From the NCBI RefSeq assembly GCF_003610915.1, contig NZ_NSDJ01000001.1, positions 2,914,001 through 2,978,000 of the forward strand: a stretch of DNA of 64,000 nt, written 5' to 3'. This document shows positions 1 through 8,605 of the stretch, one piece after another (the stretch's first letter is position 1; every line of letters starts with the position of its first letter). Origin of the DNA: Rahnella variigena. Its GTDB lineage: Bacteria; Pseudomonadota; Gammaproteobacteria; Enterobacterales; Enterobacteriaceae. Under the pieces are notes generated by a model. It was not told the DNA's origin. It saw only the letters and a list, made by a program, of their open reading frames with translations, and ran no database searches. The position numbers and the translations under genes are program-made.

Positions 1-496
1 TACCCGCCGCTTTGGCAATTTCGAGAATGGTCTGGTGATCCTTACCGTTTACATCCACGCCAATCGCACCGTTATAGCTTTTGACGCCAGTTGTCCAGGC
101 AGTGGCGGAAGCGGCGGAGTCAGTCACATAACTCGGTTTCTGCGTTTTCTTGTCCAGAGAATAATGTGTGTACTGGCCAGTCAGCGGCAGGGCATCAATG
201 CCTTTGAAATAGCCGCCTGCACCTTCGGCATAGTTACGCGCAGAGGTAATTTCAGAATCACCCATGCCGTCGCCAATCAGCAAAATGACGTTTTTCACCG
301 TTTTGTCGGACAGCGATGCTTTCAGCGCGGCGGTCTGATCACCGCTCAGGCGGCGTGCGCCACCCGGTTCTGTCAGCACGCCTTTCGCGGCGCGGTCAGT
401 CAGCGTGTCAGTTTCAGCGGCGAGGGAGGCGGCAGAGGCGGAAAGCAGCAGGGCGGCAGTCACTGCACGGGCGATCAGAGATACAGATTGTTGCAT
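1..496 (-). CDS. phoA: Alkaline phosphatase PhoA, N-terminal part (gene runs off the left edge)
   Basis: Periplasmic phosphomonoesterase that releases inorganic phosphate from organic phosphates during phosphate starvation. The visible 165 residues begin with a Sec signal peptide ([20 protein letters not shown]...AASLAAE). The family landmarks follow: the metal-binding [11 protein letters not shown] segment and the nucleophile motif [11 protein letters not shown], whose Ser forms the phosphoserine. The ATG is preceded by a good AAAGGAG ribosome site. The gene is monocistronic at its 5' end and has a Pho box about 80 bases upstream. The C-terminal two thirds lie outside the window, so intactness cannot be judged. 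Confidence 0.95.
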   Translation of the reverse strand, partial: MQQSVSLIARAVTAALLLSASAASLAAETDTLTDRAAKGVLTEPGGARRLSGDQTAALKASLSDKTVKNVILLIGDGMGDSEITSARNYAEGAGGYFKGIDALPLTGQYTHYSLDKKTQKPSYVTDSAASATAWTTGVKSYNGAIGVDVNGKDHQTILEIAKAAG

Positions 497-577
497 TGTC
501 AAAACTCCTTTTTATAAACCGTCGGAAATAAAAAAACACATATAGATATTTTTTGTTACCGGAAGGTTAAGGGAGAG

Positions 578-597
578 TTGTGACGGTTTAATGACAG
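578..597 (-). promoter_or_regulatory. PhoB box upstream of phoA
   Basis: Read towards phoA the site is CTGTCATTAAACCGTCACAA, two direct CTGTCA-like half sites 11 bases apart. This is very close to the consensus for the phosphate-starvation activator PhoB, and position and orientation fit activation of phoA. A plausible -10 region lies in the A/T-rich stretch between the box and the start codon. Confidence 0.85.
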
Positions 598-599
598 GC

Positions 600-1105
600 A
601 CCGGGTTGGTGGTGAGACTGGGGGTTAACTTCAACTTCAACTTCAACTTCAAGGTCAATACCTTGGGTTGCCACCCAAACTGGCCTTAAGGGTGGCTTAT
701 CGCCACCACCCTTAAGAATCCCGGGCTCTTTTACTGCGCGCTCTGCTCGCTGGCTATGTTTCAGCTGCCGCAGTGACAGGCTGGAAAGCTAGCCGCTTTG
801 CGGTTCCTTCACTCGGTCCTGGAGCCTCTGGTCTCCAGGCCGCTCCGTTCAGCAAACTTTCTGAATCGCCCGCGGCTTTTTAAAGAATGAAGTGAGTGAG
901 GTTGTGAAGTAAAAGTCTGAGGCCGGTTCCAAAATTCCGCCGGAGGAGAGGTGGAAAACCGCGCGTCTTTGTGCGCGGGTTGTAACCCGAACGAAGGGAA
1001 CCGCGCAGCGGCGGGATTTTGCGGCTTTCAGTGCAATTGAGAAACCGAAACTTTCTCGGCACAGCTTTTCAGTGCAACTGAGCCGCCGCCCTTTGCATCG
1101 GCACT
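600..1105. repeat. Structured non-coding block of about 500 bases, probably a dispersed repeat
   Basis: No convincing gene lies between phoA and the terminator of the transpeptidase gene. The block contains four exact tandem AACTTC hexamers (627-650) and several strong hairpins: TTGGGT/ACCCAA (663-668 with 673-678), an 11-base stem CTTAAGGGTGG/CCACCCTTAAG (685-695 with 706-716) and CCTGGAG/CTCCAGG (818-824 with 833-839). A CAGTGCAAYTGAG motif occurs twice near 1030 and 1070. The only open frame (880-1062, minus strand, 60 codons) is Arg-rich and has no ribosome site. The density of palindromes suggests an intergenic repeat family or a structured RNA; which one cannot be decided from this copy alone. 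Confidence 0.5.
627..650. repeat. Tandem AACTTC x4
   Basis: Four perfect back-to-back copies of the hexamer AACTTC. Such a run can change copy number by slippage. It lies within the non-coding block upstream of phoA and is not in any supported gene. Confidence 0.85.
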
Positions 1106-1111
1106 ATGCAA

Positions 1112-1141
1112 AAAAAAAGCCCCGAAGATCGGAGCTTTTTC
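1112..1141 (-). terminator. Rho-independent terminator of the L,D-transpeptidase gene
   Basis: Read on the minus strand, a GC stem (AGCTCCGA paired with TCGGGGCT) is followed directly by a run of eight T residues, 22 bases after the stop codon of the transpeptidase gene. Confidence 0.85.
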
Positions 1142-1162
1142 ACAAAGACATCAAAGACGCTA

Positions 1163-2083
1163 TCAGTTGACCTGAACCGGCATACCGGAACGCATCTCGA
1201 TCGCGCGCTGAACCACAGTCTGGTTAACCGCAGGATCCATCGCAACGCTGCTTGCGCTGCCGGTCAGAGTGATTGGCAGCGGTTGCTGGGAATCAAACTC
1301 TTCCTGGTTAGAGGACAGCGGGTTGTGGATCTCAATGTAACGTTTGCCGTCTGGCTCAATGGTGGCTTTCACCGGTTCGTTGATGAACTGAACGCGAGTA
1401 CCTTGCGGCACGTTGTCGTACAACCATTTGATGTCAGCATCACGCAGACGCACACAACCGTGGCTCACGCGCAGACCAATACCGAAGTTGGCGTTGGTGC
1501 CGTGAACGGCATACAGACGACCCACGTACAGCGCGTACAGGCCCATCGGGTTGTCCGGACCAGCAGGGAAGACGGCTGGCAGGAATTCGCCACGTGCAGC
1601 ATATTCTTCATGCATTTTCGCGGTTGGCGTCCAGGTCGGGCCGGCTTTTTTACGCTGAACGGTCGTTACCCAGTTCATCGGGGTGTCTTTGCCCAACTCA
1701 CCGATACCGATTGGCAGAACTACTACGGTGTTGGTGCCTTTAGGGTAGTAATACAAACGCATTTCAGCACTGTTGATCACGATGCCATCGTGCGGAGTAT
1801 CCGGCAGGATCAGTTGCTGAGGAATGGTCAGCACGGTGCCAGGAGTTGGCAGGAACGGGTCAACGCCAGGGTTGGCTTCGAGCATGTTGCTCAAACCCAT
1901 CTGGTATTGCGCTGCGAAATGTTCCAGTGGCAGGCTGCTGCCCTGAGGAACAGTGACTGTGATGTTTTCACCGACCAGACGACCGTTATTGGCCGGAAGA
2001 GGGTAGACCACAGCAAAAGACGCCTGGCTATATGCAGCAACTGCCAAAACCAGGGTAAGGATTGCGCGAATGCTCATTTTCAT
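1163..2083 (-). CDS. ldtB: L,D-transpeptidase, LdtB (YbiS) type
   Basis: Periplasmic enzyme that attaches Braun lipoprotein to meso-diaminopimelate of peptidoglycan and may form 3-3 cross-links. The 306-residue protein starts [24 protein letters not shown], a signal peptide, then a LysM-like segment with the family sequence [16 protein letters not shown]. The YkuD catalytic domain carries the [21 protein letters not shown] stretch with the nucleophilic Cys in SHGCVRLR. Similarity to E. coli YbiS is closer than to ErfK or YnhG (for example [14 protein letters not shown] and [14 protein letters not shown]). A longer frame opens at 2182, but the start at 2083 matches the family N-terminus. Monocistronic with its own terminator. 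Paralogue assignment is by recalled sequence and is less certain than the family. Confidence 0.9.
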   Translation of the reverse strand: MKMSIRAILTLVLAVAAYSQASFAVVYPLPANNGRLVGENITVTVPQGSSLPLEHFAAQYQMGLSNMLEANPGVDPFLPTPGTVLTIPQQLILPDTPHDGIVINSAEMRLYYYPKGTNTVVVLPIGIGELGKDTPMNWVTTVQRKKAGPTWTPTAKMHEEYAARGEFLPAVFPAGPDNPMGLYALYVGRLYAVHGTNANFGIGLRVSHGCVRLRDADIKWLYDNVPQGTRVQFINEPVKATIEPDGKRYIEIHNPLSSNQEEFDSQQPLPITLTGSASSVAMDPAVNQTVVQRAIEMRSGMPVQVN

Positions 2084-2347
2084 ATTTTCGTTGGTCGTTA
2101 ATGCCACACTGGCAGTTGTTGTCAGGATGTTAATTCCCCCCCGACGCAGTCTAAACCGGCCGGAAAGATAGTGTACTTGCACATAGCACTTGAAAGGGAC
2201 TCAGTATGTGTAACGAATCGCATTTCAGGGCCGCTAATTATAAGGATTTATTTCAAACAGGCCAAAGCTTTCTCACCTTGTTGGAAAAGTTCCCTCAGCT
2301 AAACGCATTTTTTGACGCAGGCTCCACATTTATTTACATTCGTCTGC

Positions 2348-3901
2348 TCATTTACGGCAAAACGGCACCATGATCAGGGCCGCCAGGAACATCCAGGCCA
2401 TCACCTGAAAAATATCGTTAAAGGCCAGGGTAAGAGACTGCGCGGCCACTTTGGCGCCGAACAAACCTTTCGCCATCAGTAAGGCCTGCGCGGTGTCGGG
2501 CATGAGATGACCGATCCTTTGCGCCAGCGAACCAATCACTTCCTGCGCGCTGTCGCTATATTGTCCGAGACTTTCACCGAAACGCGCAGCATGTACCCGT
2601 GTCCAGTCCTGCAACCAGGTATTCACGGTAGCAATACCAATCGCGCCACCCAGATTGCGCATCAGGTTAAACAAACCGGATGCGTAACGCAGTTCCGGCC
2701 CCTGAAACGCGGTCAGCGCCATGTTCACGCTCGGTACGATGCACAACATGATAAATAATCCCCGCACGACCTGCGGCCAGAAAAACTGTTCCGATCCCCA
2801 GAATGTGGTGACAGCCGTGGTCAGCCACAGACTCAGTGCGAAACCGGATAATCCCACGGCGATCAGCAACCGGCGGTCAACGCGGTTGATTAATCTGGCG
2901 GCAATAATCGTGCTGAAAAACTGCCCGACGCCGACCACAAACACCGTCGTCCCGATTTCCAGGCTGTTGAAATCGCGGATGCGGCCAAGGAACACCGGGG
3001 TCAGATAGGTAGAGGCATACAGCCCGAACCCGACTACCAGATTGAACAGACAGGCGAAGGTGAACGTTGGGTCGCGAAAAGGCGTCAGGCGCACGATGGG
3101 GTTTTTGGAATAAAAGGAGCGTTCGAGGAACAGGACAAAAGCCACCAGCGAGAACCAGGCTGATATCTGGATCTGTGGATCGCTGAACCAGTTCTTGCGC
3201 GGACCTTCTTCCAGCACGTATTCCAGACAGCCAAGGGCTATCGCCATCGACAATAAATGCACCCAGTCAATGCGTTTAAGCATCGAATAATCAGCCTTAT
3301 CAACATGAATGAACAGTACCGCACCGGTCGCCACCAGAATGCCGGGCAGGATGTTGATGAAGAAAATCCACCGCCAGTCGAGTAACTGCGTGACCACGCC
3401 GCCGACCGTCGGCCCGAGCGTCGGCGCTAGCACGCTGACCATGCCAAGGATCGCCGGGATCAGTGCCTGCTGTTTACCCTGAAACATGGCAAAACCGGTG
3501 GCGAAAACAGTCGGTACCATCGCGCCGCCGGTAAAGCCCTGCAAAGCGCGGAAGAAGATCATCGATTCAATATTCCACGACAATCCGCAACCGATACTGC
3601 TGAGCGTGAACAAGGCGGCAGAGGCACTGAACAGCCAGCGGGTGGAAAGCGCCTGCGTCAGAAACGCTGAGAAAGGGATCATCACCAGTTCGGCGATCAG
3701 GTAGGACGTTTGTACCCAGCTGATCTCATCGGGTCCGGCAGACAGCCCGGCCTGCACATCGTTTAACGAGGCGGCGACGATCTGAATGTCGATCAGCGCC
3801 AGGAACATGCCGAACGCCATAATACTGAAAATCAGAAACTTGCGTGAGGTCGGGTAATCCGCAGGCGAGAGCGTTGCGGATGGTGTCAGAGTGGCAGACA
3901 T
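2348..3901 (-). CDS. DHA2-family multidrug exporter, EmrB-like (14 membrane segments)
   Basis: Inner-membrane proton antiporter of the major facilitator superfamily, DHA2 branch. The 517 residues are the usual length for EmrB-type proteins with 14 transmembrane helices. Visible motifs are the helix-1 segment FLALIDIQIVAASL, TSYLIAELVMIP, the helix-5 motif GMVSVLAPTLGPTVGG and the RWIFFINILPG segment typical of this branch. It is transcribed divergently from an HlyD-type adaptor gene across an 80-base gap that holds a long palindrome. Together they would form a pump spanning both membranes with a TolC-type outer channel that is not in the window. Substrate is unknown. Confidence 0.88.
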   Translation of the reverse strand: MSATLTPSATLSPADYPTSRKFLIFSIMAFGMFLALIDIQIVAASLNDVQAGLSAGPDEISWVQTSYLIAELVMIPFSAFLTQALSTRWLFSASAALFTLSSIGCGLSWNIESMIFFRALQGFTGGAMVPTVFATGFAMFQGKQQALIPAILGMVSVLAPTLGPTVGGVVTQLLDWRWIFFINILPGILVATGAVLFIHVDKADYSMLKRIDWVHLLSMAIALGCLEYVLEEGPRKNWFSDPQIQISAWFSLVAFVLFLERSFYSKNPIVRLTPFRDPTFTFACLFNLVVGFGLYASTYLTPVFLGRIRDFNSLEIGTTVFVVGVGQFFSTIIAARLINRVDRRLLIAVGLSGFALSLWLTTAVTTFWGSEQFFWPQVVRGLFIMLCIVPSVNMALTAFQGPELRYASGLFNLMRNLGGAIGIATVNTWLQDWTRVHAARFGESLGQYSDSAQEVIGSLAQRIGHLMPDTAQALLMAKGLFGAKVAAQSLTLAFNDIFQVMAWMFLAALIMVPFCRK

Positions 3902-3928
3902 TTTTGTGAGATTCCGGGGCTTGTTTGT

Positions 3929-3962
3929 ATGATGAGTATCATATTAATATGATGACCATCAT
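3929..3962. promoter_or_regulatory. Long palindromic operator between the divergent efflux genes
   Basis: A perfect 16-base palindrome, ATCATATTAATATGAT (3938-3953), is flanked after three unpaired positions on each side by matching ATGATG and CATCAT (3929-3934 with 3957-3962). The 34-base symmetric site lies in the only shared promoter region of the exporter and adaptor genes. The TetR-family protein encoded at 5144 is the obvious candidate ligand. Binding is inferred, the symmetry is seen. Confidence 0.75.
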
Positions 3963-3981
3963 GCAATGAGCGAGAATAAAA

Positions 3982-5106
3982 ATGAATGAAACCACAGCAG
4001 GTGAAGGGATCGCGGTTCCGGCAAAAAAATCCGGTAAACGTTCAAAGCGGATCTTTGTGGTTAGCGGCATTGCGCTGGCTGTTGCCCTTGGCGGTGCTGC
4101 CTGGTTGCTGGCCGCGCCTGCATCGGAATCAACCGACGATGCCTATCTGACGGCTGATGCGACCACCGTCGCGCCAAAAGTGAAGGGGTTTGTGGCAAAG
4201 GTACTGGTGCGGCACAACCAGCAGGTTCATGCAGGGGATAAACTGGTCATGATCGACAGCGAGGAATTTACAGCACGCCTGAATGCGGCACGCGGCGATC
4301 TTCAAGATGCGCGGGCGCAGGTCGCCCAACAGCAGGCGGCATTGCTCAGCCAGCAGGCGCAGGAACAGCTGGCACTGACTCAGATTGACGCGGCACGCAC
4401 GGCAATCCGTTCCTCCCGCGCCGAGCAGCAGCATGCCGAAGCCGAACAGCAGCGTTATCAGTCGCTGGCGGTCAGCGGCGCGACGTCACGTAATGATGCC
4501 GACCGCTATAAAACCACCGCCGTGACCGCTGAACAGACCTCGGCACACGCCGCTGCCATGCTGGATGTGGCGCAAAATCAGGCGGCAGTCACACATGCAA
4601 AACGCGCTGAGATTGAAGCCGCGCTGGCGCTGGCGAATGCGGCAGTCGTGAAAGCGCAGGCGGCGGAAGATCTGGCGCAACAGGATCTCAATCACACCAC
4701 GATTTTTGCAGCCGTGGATGGCGTGGCGGGAAATCGTCAGGTGCAGGTGGGCGATTATGTCACGCCCGGTCAGCGGCTGATGACGCTGGTGCCGGAGCAG
4801 GGAATTTATGTGACAGCCAATTTTAAAGAGACGCAGACCGGCAGAATGCAACCGGGACAACGGGCGGATGTCCATGTCGATGCGCTGCCGGGTGTGACGT
4901 TTCGCGGTGAAGTCGACAGCCTCGCGCCGGGTTCCGGTTCGACATTTGCGCTGCTGCCGTTTGAGCCGGGCACCGGTAACTTCACCAAAATTGTTCAACG
5001 GGTGCCGGTGCGTATTCGTCTCGATGCCGGTCAGCCGGATTTAGCGGCGCTGCGTCCGGGATTATCGGTGGATGCCCGCGTTTCGTTAACCGATGCGGTC
5101 AGGTAA
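3982..5106 (+). CDS. HlyD/EmrA-family membrane fusion protein
   Basis: Periplasmic adaptor linking the inner-membrane exporter to an outer-membrane channel. It has 374 residues: a basic N-terminal cytoplasmic tail, one membrane anchor (about residues 24-45, IFVVSGIALAVALGGAAWLL), then the DDAYLTADATTVAPKVKGFV segment that begins the lipoyl-like domain. A long Ala/Gln-rich alpha-helical hairpin spans about residues 95-225. The second lipoyl half (TTIFAAVDGVAGNRQVQVGDYV) and beta-barrel (VTANFKETQTGRMQPGQ) follow. It is divergent from the DHA2 exporter, and the TetR gene follows 37 bases downstream on the same strand, probably in one transcript. Confidence 0.9.
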   Translation: MNETTAGEGIAVPAKKSGKRSKRIFVVSGIALAVALGGAAWLLAAPASESTDDAYLTADATTVAPKVKGFVAKVLVRHNQQVHAGDKLVMIDSEEFTARLNAARGDLQDARAQVAQQQAALLSQQAQEQLALTQIDAARTAIRSSRAEQQHAEAEQQRYQSLAVSGATSRNDADRYKTTAVTAEQTSAHAAAMLDVAQNQAAVTHAKRAEIEAALALANAAVVKAQAAEDLAQQDLNHTTIFAAVDGVAGNRQVQVGDYVTPGQRLMTLVPEQGIYVTANFKETQTGRMQPGQRADVHVDALPGVTFRGEVDSLAPGSGSTFALLPFEPGTGNFTKIVQRVPVRIRLDAGQPDLAALRPGLSVDARVSLTDAVR

Positions 5107-5143
5107 ACTATGACGGCAATTTTCTGATGATCAGGGCCTGACT

Positions 5144-5734
5144 ATGCGCTATGAAAGTGAACATAAACCTAAAATCCGCGAGCGGATCGTGAAAGAAGCG
5201 GCGAAAGCTATCCGCGCCAAAGGGCCGTTGCAGGTCAGCGTGGCTGGCGTGATGAGTAAAGCCGGGCTGACGCACGGCGGGTTCTATGCGCACTTTGCCT
5301 CGAAAGATGCCCTGATCGAAGCGGCTATCACACAGATGTTTAATCAGGTGATGGCGCGCTGGGATAAAGATAATCAGGGGCTGACCGCACAGCAGCAACT
5401 GGCGGGGTATATCGATTTCTATCTGTCGCCATGGCACCGTGATAACCGTGCGCAGGGCTGCCCGGTTTCAGCGCTGGCCTCGGAAACACCCCGTATGCCG
5501 GCAGCTTGCCAGGCGGAGTTTGCGCGGGGAATCGAACGGATCCGTGGGATGATTTTACGTCAGCTGACAGAGATGGGCGTTGAGGATCCGCACACCACGG
5601 CGATATCAGTCAGTGCAGAGCTGATGGGCAGCTTGTCGCTGGCACGTTGCGAACCGGATCGTGAAGCTTCGGATGCGTTGCTGGGAAATGCGCGGAAGAC
5701 GGTGAAAGCGCGGCTGAATTTGCCGGAAGAATAA
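5144..5734 (+). CDS. TetR-family transcriptional regulator of the efflux locus
   Basis: The 196-residue protein has an N-terminal helix-turn-helix of TetR type (about residues 10-56, with VSVAGVMSKAGLTHGGFYAHFASKDAL) and a helical ligand-binding C-terminal domain. It is the second gene after the adaptor, so it most likely represses the pair through the palindrome at 3929-3962 and is itself in that circuit. The inducer is unknown. The C-terminal domain contains Cys in QGCPVSAL and SLARCEPD; a redox role as in NemR-type regulators is possible but not shown. Confidence 0.88.
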   Translation: MRYESEHKPKIRERIVKEAAKAIRAKGPLQVSVAGVMSKAGLTHGGFYAHFASKDALIEAAITQMFNQVMARWDKDNQGLTAQQQLAGYIDFYLSPWHRDNRAQGCPVSALASETPRMPAACQAEFARGIERIRGMILRQLTEMGVEDPHTTAISVSAELMGSLSLARCEPDREASDALLGNARKTVKARLNLPEE

Positions 5735-5747
5735 ACTCTCAGAATCG

Positions 5748-5876
5748 CTCCCTCCCCTGCGAAGGGGAGGGTTGGGGTGGGGTATTAAGTTCTAAATCAA
5801 AAAGTTAAGGTTTTCTTAAACAAGGTGTTAGCCCTTAAAACCCCCTCCCAGCCTCCCCCTTCGCAGGGGGAGGAGC
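5748..5876. repeat. G/C-rich inverted repeat between convergent genes, REP-like
   Basis: Two related arms of about 35 bases face each other (5748-5782 and 5841-5875). Each arm is itself a hairpin: CCCTCCCC/GGGGAGGG around TGCGAA, and CCTCCCCCT/GGGGGAGG around TCGCA. They are separated by about 58 A/T-rich bases. The unit lies between the convergent ends of the TetR and TonB-receptor genes and would fold in RNA from either strand, so it may act as a two-way transcript end. Similar C/T-rich palindromes are common dispersed repeats in proteobacterial genomes. Confidence 0.75.
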
Positions 5877-5888
5877 TGAAAAAATCTA

Positions 5889-8012
5889 TCAGAAATCATA
5901 ACCTACTGTAGCAACCACAGTACGTTCCTGACCCCAGTAGCAGTAGCTGGTGCCGTAACAGGCTGCGACATATTTCTTGTCGAACAGGTTGTTGGCATTC
6001 AGCTGCACATACGCGCCTTTCAGCTGCGGATTAAACTGCACCAGATTCATACGCAGTGATGCATCAACCAGCGTGGCGGAAGGCATATGACGGGTGTTTT
6101 CGTTATCCGCCCATTGTGTGCCGATGTAGCGCACGCCCGCACCCATATCCACACCAATCGGCGTGTTGTACTGACCCCAGATGGACGCCATTTGTTTTGG
6201 CGTCACATACGGCGTGTTGCCGTTGTTTTCGGCGGCATCACGGATACGCACTTTGTTATAGGTATAACCGGCCATCACGTTGAAGCGTTCGGTAACCTGT
6301 TTCTTGGCTTCCAGCTCCAGACCTTGTGAGCGGATTTTCCCTGCCGGCTCGTAATAGCTGCCGACCACCACGCGGTTACCCACGTCTTTTTGCGTCAGAT
6401 CATACAACGCCGCGCTGTACATATCGGACGTGCCGACCGGCTGGTATTTGATACCGGCTTCGTATTGCTCGCTCTGCATCGGTTTCAGCAGGGTGCCATC
6501 AGCGCCCGGCAGGGCAGATGGGGTCATCGCCTGGCTGTAGCTAACGTACGGAGAAATCCCGCTGTCGAAGGCGTACAGCAGGGAAGCGCGGCTGCTGAAG
6601 TGTTCGTCTTTACGTTCGCTGTTGCTCTGCGTGCCGTAAATGCTTTCGTAGCTGCGGCTGGAGGTTTTCAGCGTGTCGTAACGGCCTGACAGGGTCAGAT
6701 ACCACTTGTTCCAGCTCATTTCATCTTGCAGATAAGTGCCCATCTGCTCATAACGGTTTTTACCGCGTGAATGGCTGTAATAATCCAGGGCATCGCCGCC
6801 CACACCGGTGTACGGGTTAAGTGGCTCAGCGGTGGCACCATCAGATTTCACGTCGTTGATAAAGTGGGAATAATCAAAGCCAAGAACCACTTTATGTGCC
6901 AGTTCGCCAGTGGCGAAATCGGCTTCCAGCTGGTTGTCGATAGCAAACGTATCCAGAGACGATTTCTCACCGGAATAGTAGCGATTCATCAGCGTACGGT
7001 CTGCGTTCCAGCCAGCCTGATACACCTGATCCAGTTCGGTATTGGAATGGGTGTAGTTGGCGTTCTGGCGGAATGACCATACGTCGTTAAACGCGTGCTG
7101 GAATTCGTAGCTGTAGATCTGCTCCCAGCGTTTGAACTGGTTGCGGGTGGTTTCGCCATCGAAGAAACCACGGCTCAGTTTCTGACCGTACAGGCTGCCG
7201 TCGGCAGGCACTGCGGCGTGATAACCGCCGGACGGATCTTTTTGCAGATAAGCCCGCAGTAAAAGGGAGGTGTTTTCATCCGGCGTCCACAGTAATTGCG
7301 GAGAAATCGCGTAACGCTCTTCTCGCTGGTGATCGTACTGCGTGTCGCTGCTGCGGGTCATACCGGTCAGGCGGAATGCCAGCTGATCGTTGATCGCGTT
7401 AGTGTAATCGAACGCGCCGCCTTTGGTGTTTTGTGTACCACCGGAAAGCTGGAAGTGACCTTCTTCAGCAAACTGCGGGCGCTTGGTGGTTTCCATCACC
7501 ACACCGCCGGGAATGCTCTGGCCGTAAAGCGCAGAAGACGGGCCTTTCACCACATCAATACGTTCGAGGAACCACGGATCAACCTGAATGGAGTTGTAAG
7601 TTGCGCCATCGCTGAGAATACGCAGGCCATCAAGGAAGGTGTTGTTGACGTCACCGCCGTGGAAACCGCGCAGGGAAATTGTGTCATAACGCGTTGCGCC
7701 ACCGGCAAAGTTGGTGAAGACGCCGGGCGTATAGTTCAGTGCAGCGTTCACCGTGGTGGCGTTCTGGTCGGTCATTTGCTGACGGGTCACGACAGACACG
7801 GCCTGACCGGTAGTGATCAGCGGCTGATCCGTTTTGGTCGCGCTTTTACTGGTTTTTGCACTGTAACCCTGCGTCGGGGCATCTGCGGTATCAGCAGGTG
7901 CGGCTTTGACAACCACCGTATCTTCGGCAGCCATTGATGCAGCCGGAACGGCCAGCGCCATGGCGCACATAAGCACCGAGCGTTTGAGGGGGAAAGCCAA
8001 CAACATATTCAT
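5889..8012 (-). CDS. TonB-dependent ferric-hydroxamate siderophore receptor, FhuA/FoxA family
   Basis: Outer-membrane transporter of 707 residues. A signal peptide ends near SMAA, followed by a TonB-box-like DTVVV. The plug domain (about 50-170) includes AALNYTPGV and the GPSSALYGQSIPGG signature. A 22-stranded barrel ends in the aromatic residue of VATVGYDF. The C-terminal NLFDKKYVAACYGTSYCYWGQERTV with its Cys pair is typical of FhuA/FoxA-type hydroxamate receptors. A Fur box lies upstream. Because a ferrioxamine biosynthesis operon is present at 28.7-34 kb, ferrioxamine is the likely ligand, but this is inference. The second ATG, six bases downstream, is better spaced from the AGGGA ribosome site than the first. 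Confidence 0.88.
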   Translation of the reverse strand: MNMLLAFPLKRSVLMCAMALAVPAASMAAEDTVVVKAAPADTADAPTQGYSAKTSKSATKTDQPLITTGQAVSVVTRQQMTDQNATTVNAALNYTPGVFTNFAGGATRYDTISLRGFHGGDVNNTFLDGLRILSDGATYNSIQVDPWFLERIDVVKGPSSALYGQSIPGGVVMETTKRPQFAEEGHFQLSGGTQNTKGGAFDYTNAINDQLAFRLTGMTRSSDTQYDHQREERYAISPQLLWTPDENTSLLLRAYLQKDPSGGYHAAVPADGSLYGQKLSRGFFDGETTRNQFKRWEQIYSYEFQHAFNDVWSFRQNANYTHSNTELDQVYQAGWNADRTLMNRYYSGEKSSLDTFAIDNQLEADFATGELAHKVVLGFDYSHFINDVKSDGATAEPLNPYTGVGGDALDYYSHSRGKNRYEQMGTYLQDEMSWNKWYLTLSGRYDTLKTSSRSYESIYGTQSNSERKDEHFSSRASLLYAFDSGISPYVSYSQAMTPSALPGADGTLLKPMQSEQYEAGIKYQPVGTSDMYSAALYDLTQKDVGNRVVVGSYYEPAGKIRSQGLELEAKKQVTERFNVMAGYTYNKVRIRDAAENNGNTPYVTPKQMASIWGQYNTPIGVDMGAGVRYIGTQWADNENTRHMPSATLVDASLRMNLVQFNPQLKGAYVQLNANNLFDKKYVAACYGTSYCYWGQERTVVATVGYDF

Positions 8013-8155
8013 ATTCCCTATAAATAACCTGATAAATCATCAGGTGATTAATTGATGCGTGTGAAATAGACCCAAAAAGCCAACAGGGTTCCGCGCGAAA
8101 GACGTGGTGCAATAACGCGGTATGGCTTAACGAAAACGAGACGAATGTTAAACTT

Positions 8156-8174
8156 AATGATAATTGTTATCATT
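8156..8174. promoter_or_regulatory. Fur box upstream of the siderophore receptor
   Basis: AATGATAATTGTTATCATT is a 19-base palindrome with a single mismatch between arms, matching the Fur consensus built from GATAAT units. It sits about 150 bases upstream of the receptor start, as expected for iron-repressed transcription. Confidence 0.9.
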
Positions 8175-8419
8175 ATTATTTTACAAATTCATGGGGGGTT
8201 TCTTCTAAAAGTGTGAACTGGCGCAGGTTTATCATGATGAAAAGCAGGGGCTTTTTGATTGTTTTACGAACAACCTTACTCAGGCAATGGATATCGGATG
8301 TGCCTGCCGCATCGCTAAATCTGAAGAATTCCCTTGAAAACGCAGACAAAACCGCAGTTACGGATTAGCTTTAAGAGTGAGTTTATTAAAATCGAAAAAG
8401 TTCACGACCGAGATCGGGA
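8175..8419. other. Intergenic stretch without recognised features
   Basis: Between the Fur box and the methyltransferase remnant I see no open frame with a ribosome site, no strong hairpin and no repeat. Part of it may be decayed coding sequence belonging to the remnant that follows. Confidence 0.5.
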
Positions 8420-8596
8420 AATAATGCAGTGAGGGACGGCGCGGTTGTCGATCCGCATAGCGACGACGCCCGTGTACAAGGCGTTCGCCGCTTTATTGAG
8501 ATGATTGAGCAGGAACCCCGCTTATCTGCCACCGCGCTGCAAACCGTCGGCAGCAAAGGCTGGGACGGTTTTGTGCTGGCGAGGGTAGTCAGCTAA
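8420..8596 (+). pseudogene. Remnant: C-terminus of a SAM-dependent O-methyltransferase
   Basis: One frame reads NNAVRDGAVVDPHSDD then ARVQGVRRFIEMIEQEP then RLSATALQTVGSKGWDG, ending FVLARVVS and a TAA stop. This is the conserved end of the caffeoyl-CoA/catechol-type O-methyltransferase family (family 3: DNVVRDGAV...VQG...EPR...TVG.KG.DGF). Only about 58 codons survive. There is no start codon with a ribosome site, and the SAM-binding domain is absent from the 250 bases upstream. It is best read as a 5'-truncated relic left by a deletion or rearrangement next to the receptor gene. Confidence 0.75.
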
Positions 8597-8605
8597 ACGC
8601 GGGCG

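Noticed and set aside
627..650. AACTTC repeats as a CRISPR or satellite array
   Set aside because: Units are six bases without spacers; no cas genes in the window.
880..1062. 60-codon Arg-rich frame on the minus strand
   Set aside because: No ribosome site, composition follows the repeat block, no recognisable protein family.
1106..2101. 331-codon plus-strand frame opposite the L,D-transpeptidase gene
   Set aside because: It mirrors a clearly functional gene, begins in the terminator and has no family features.
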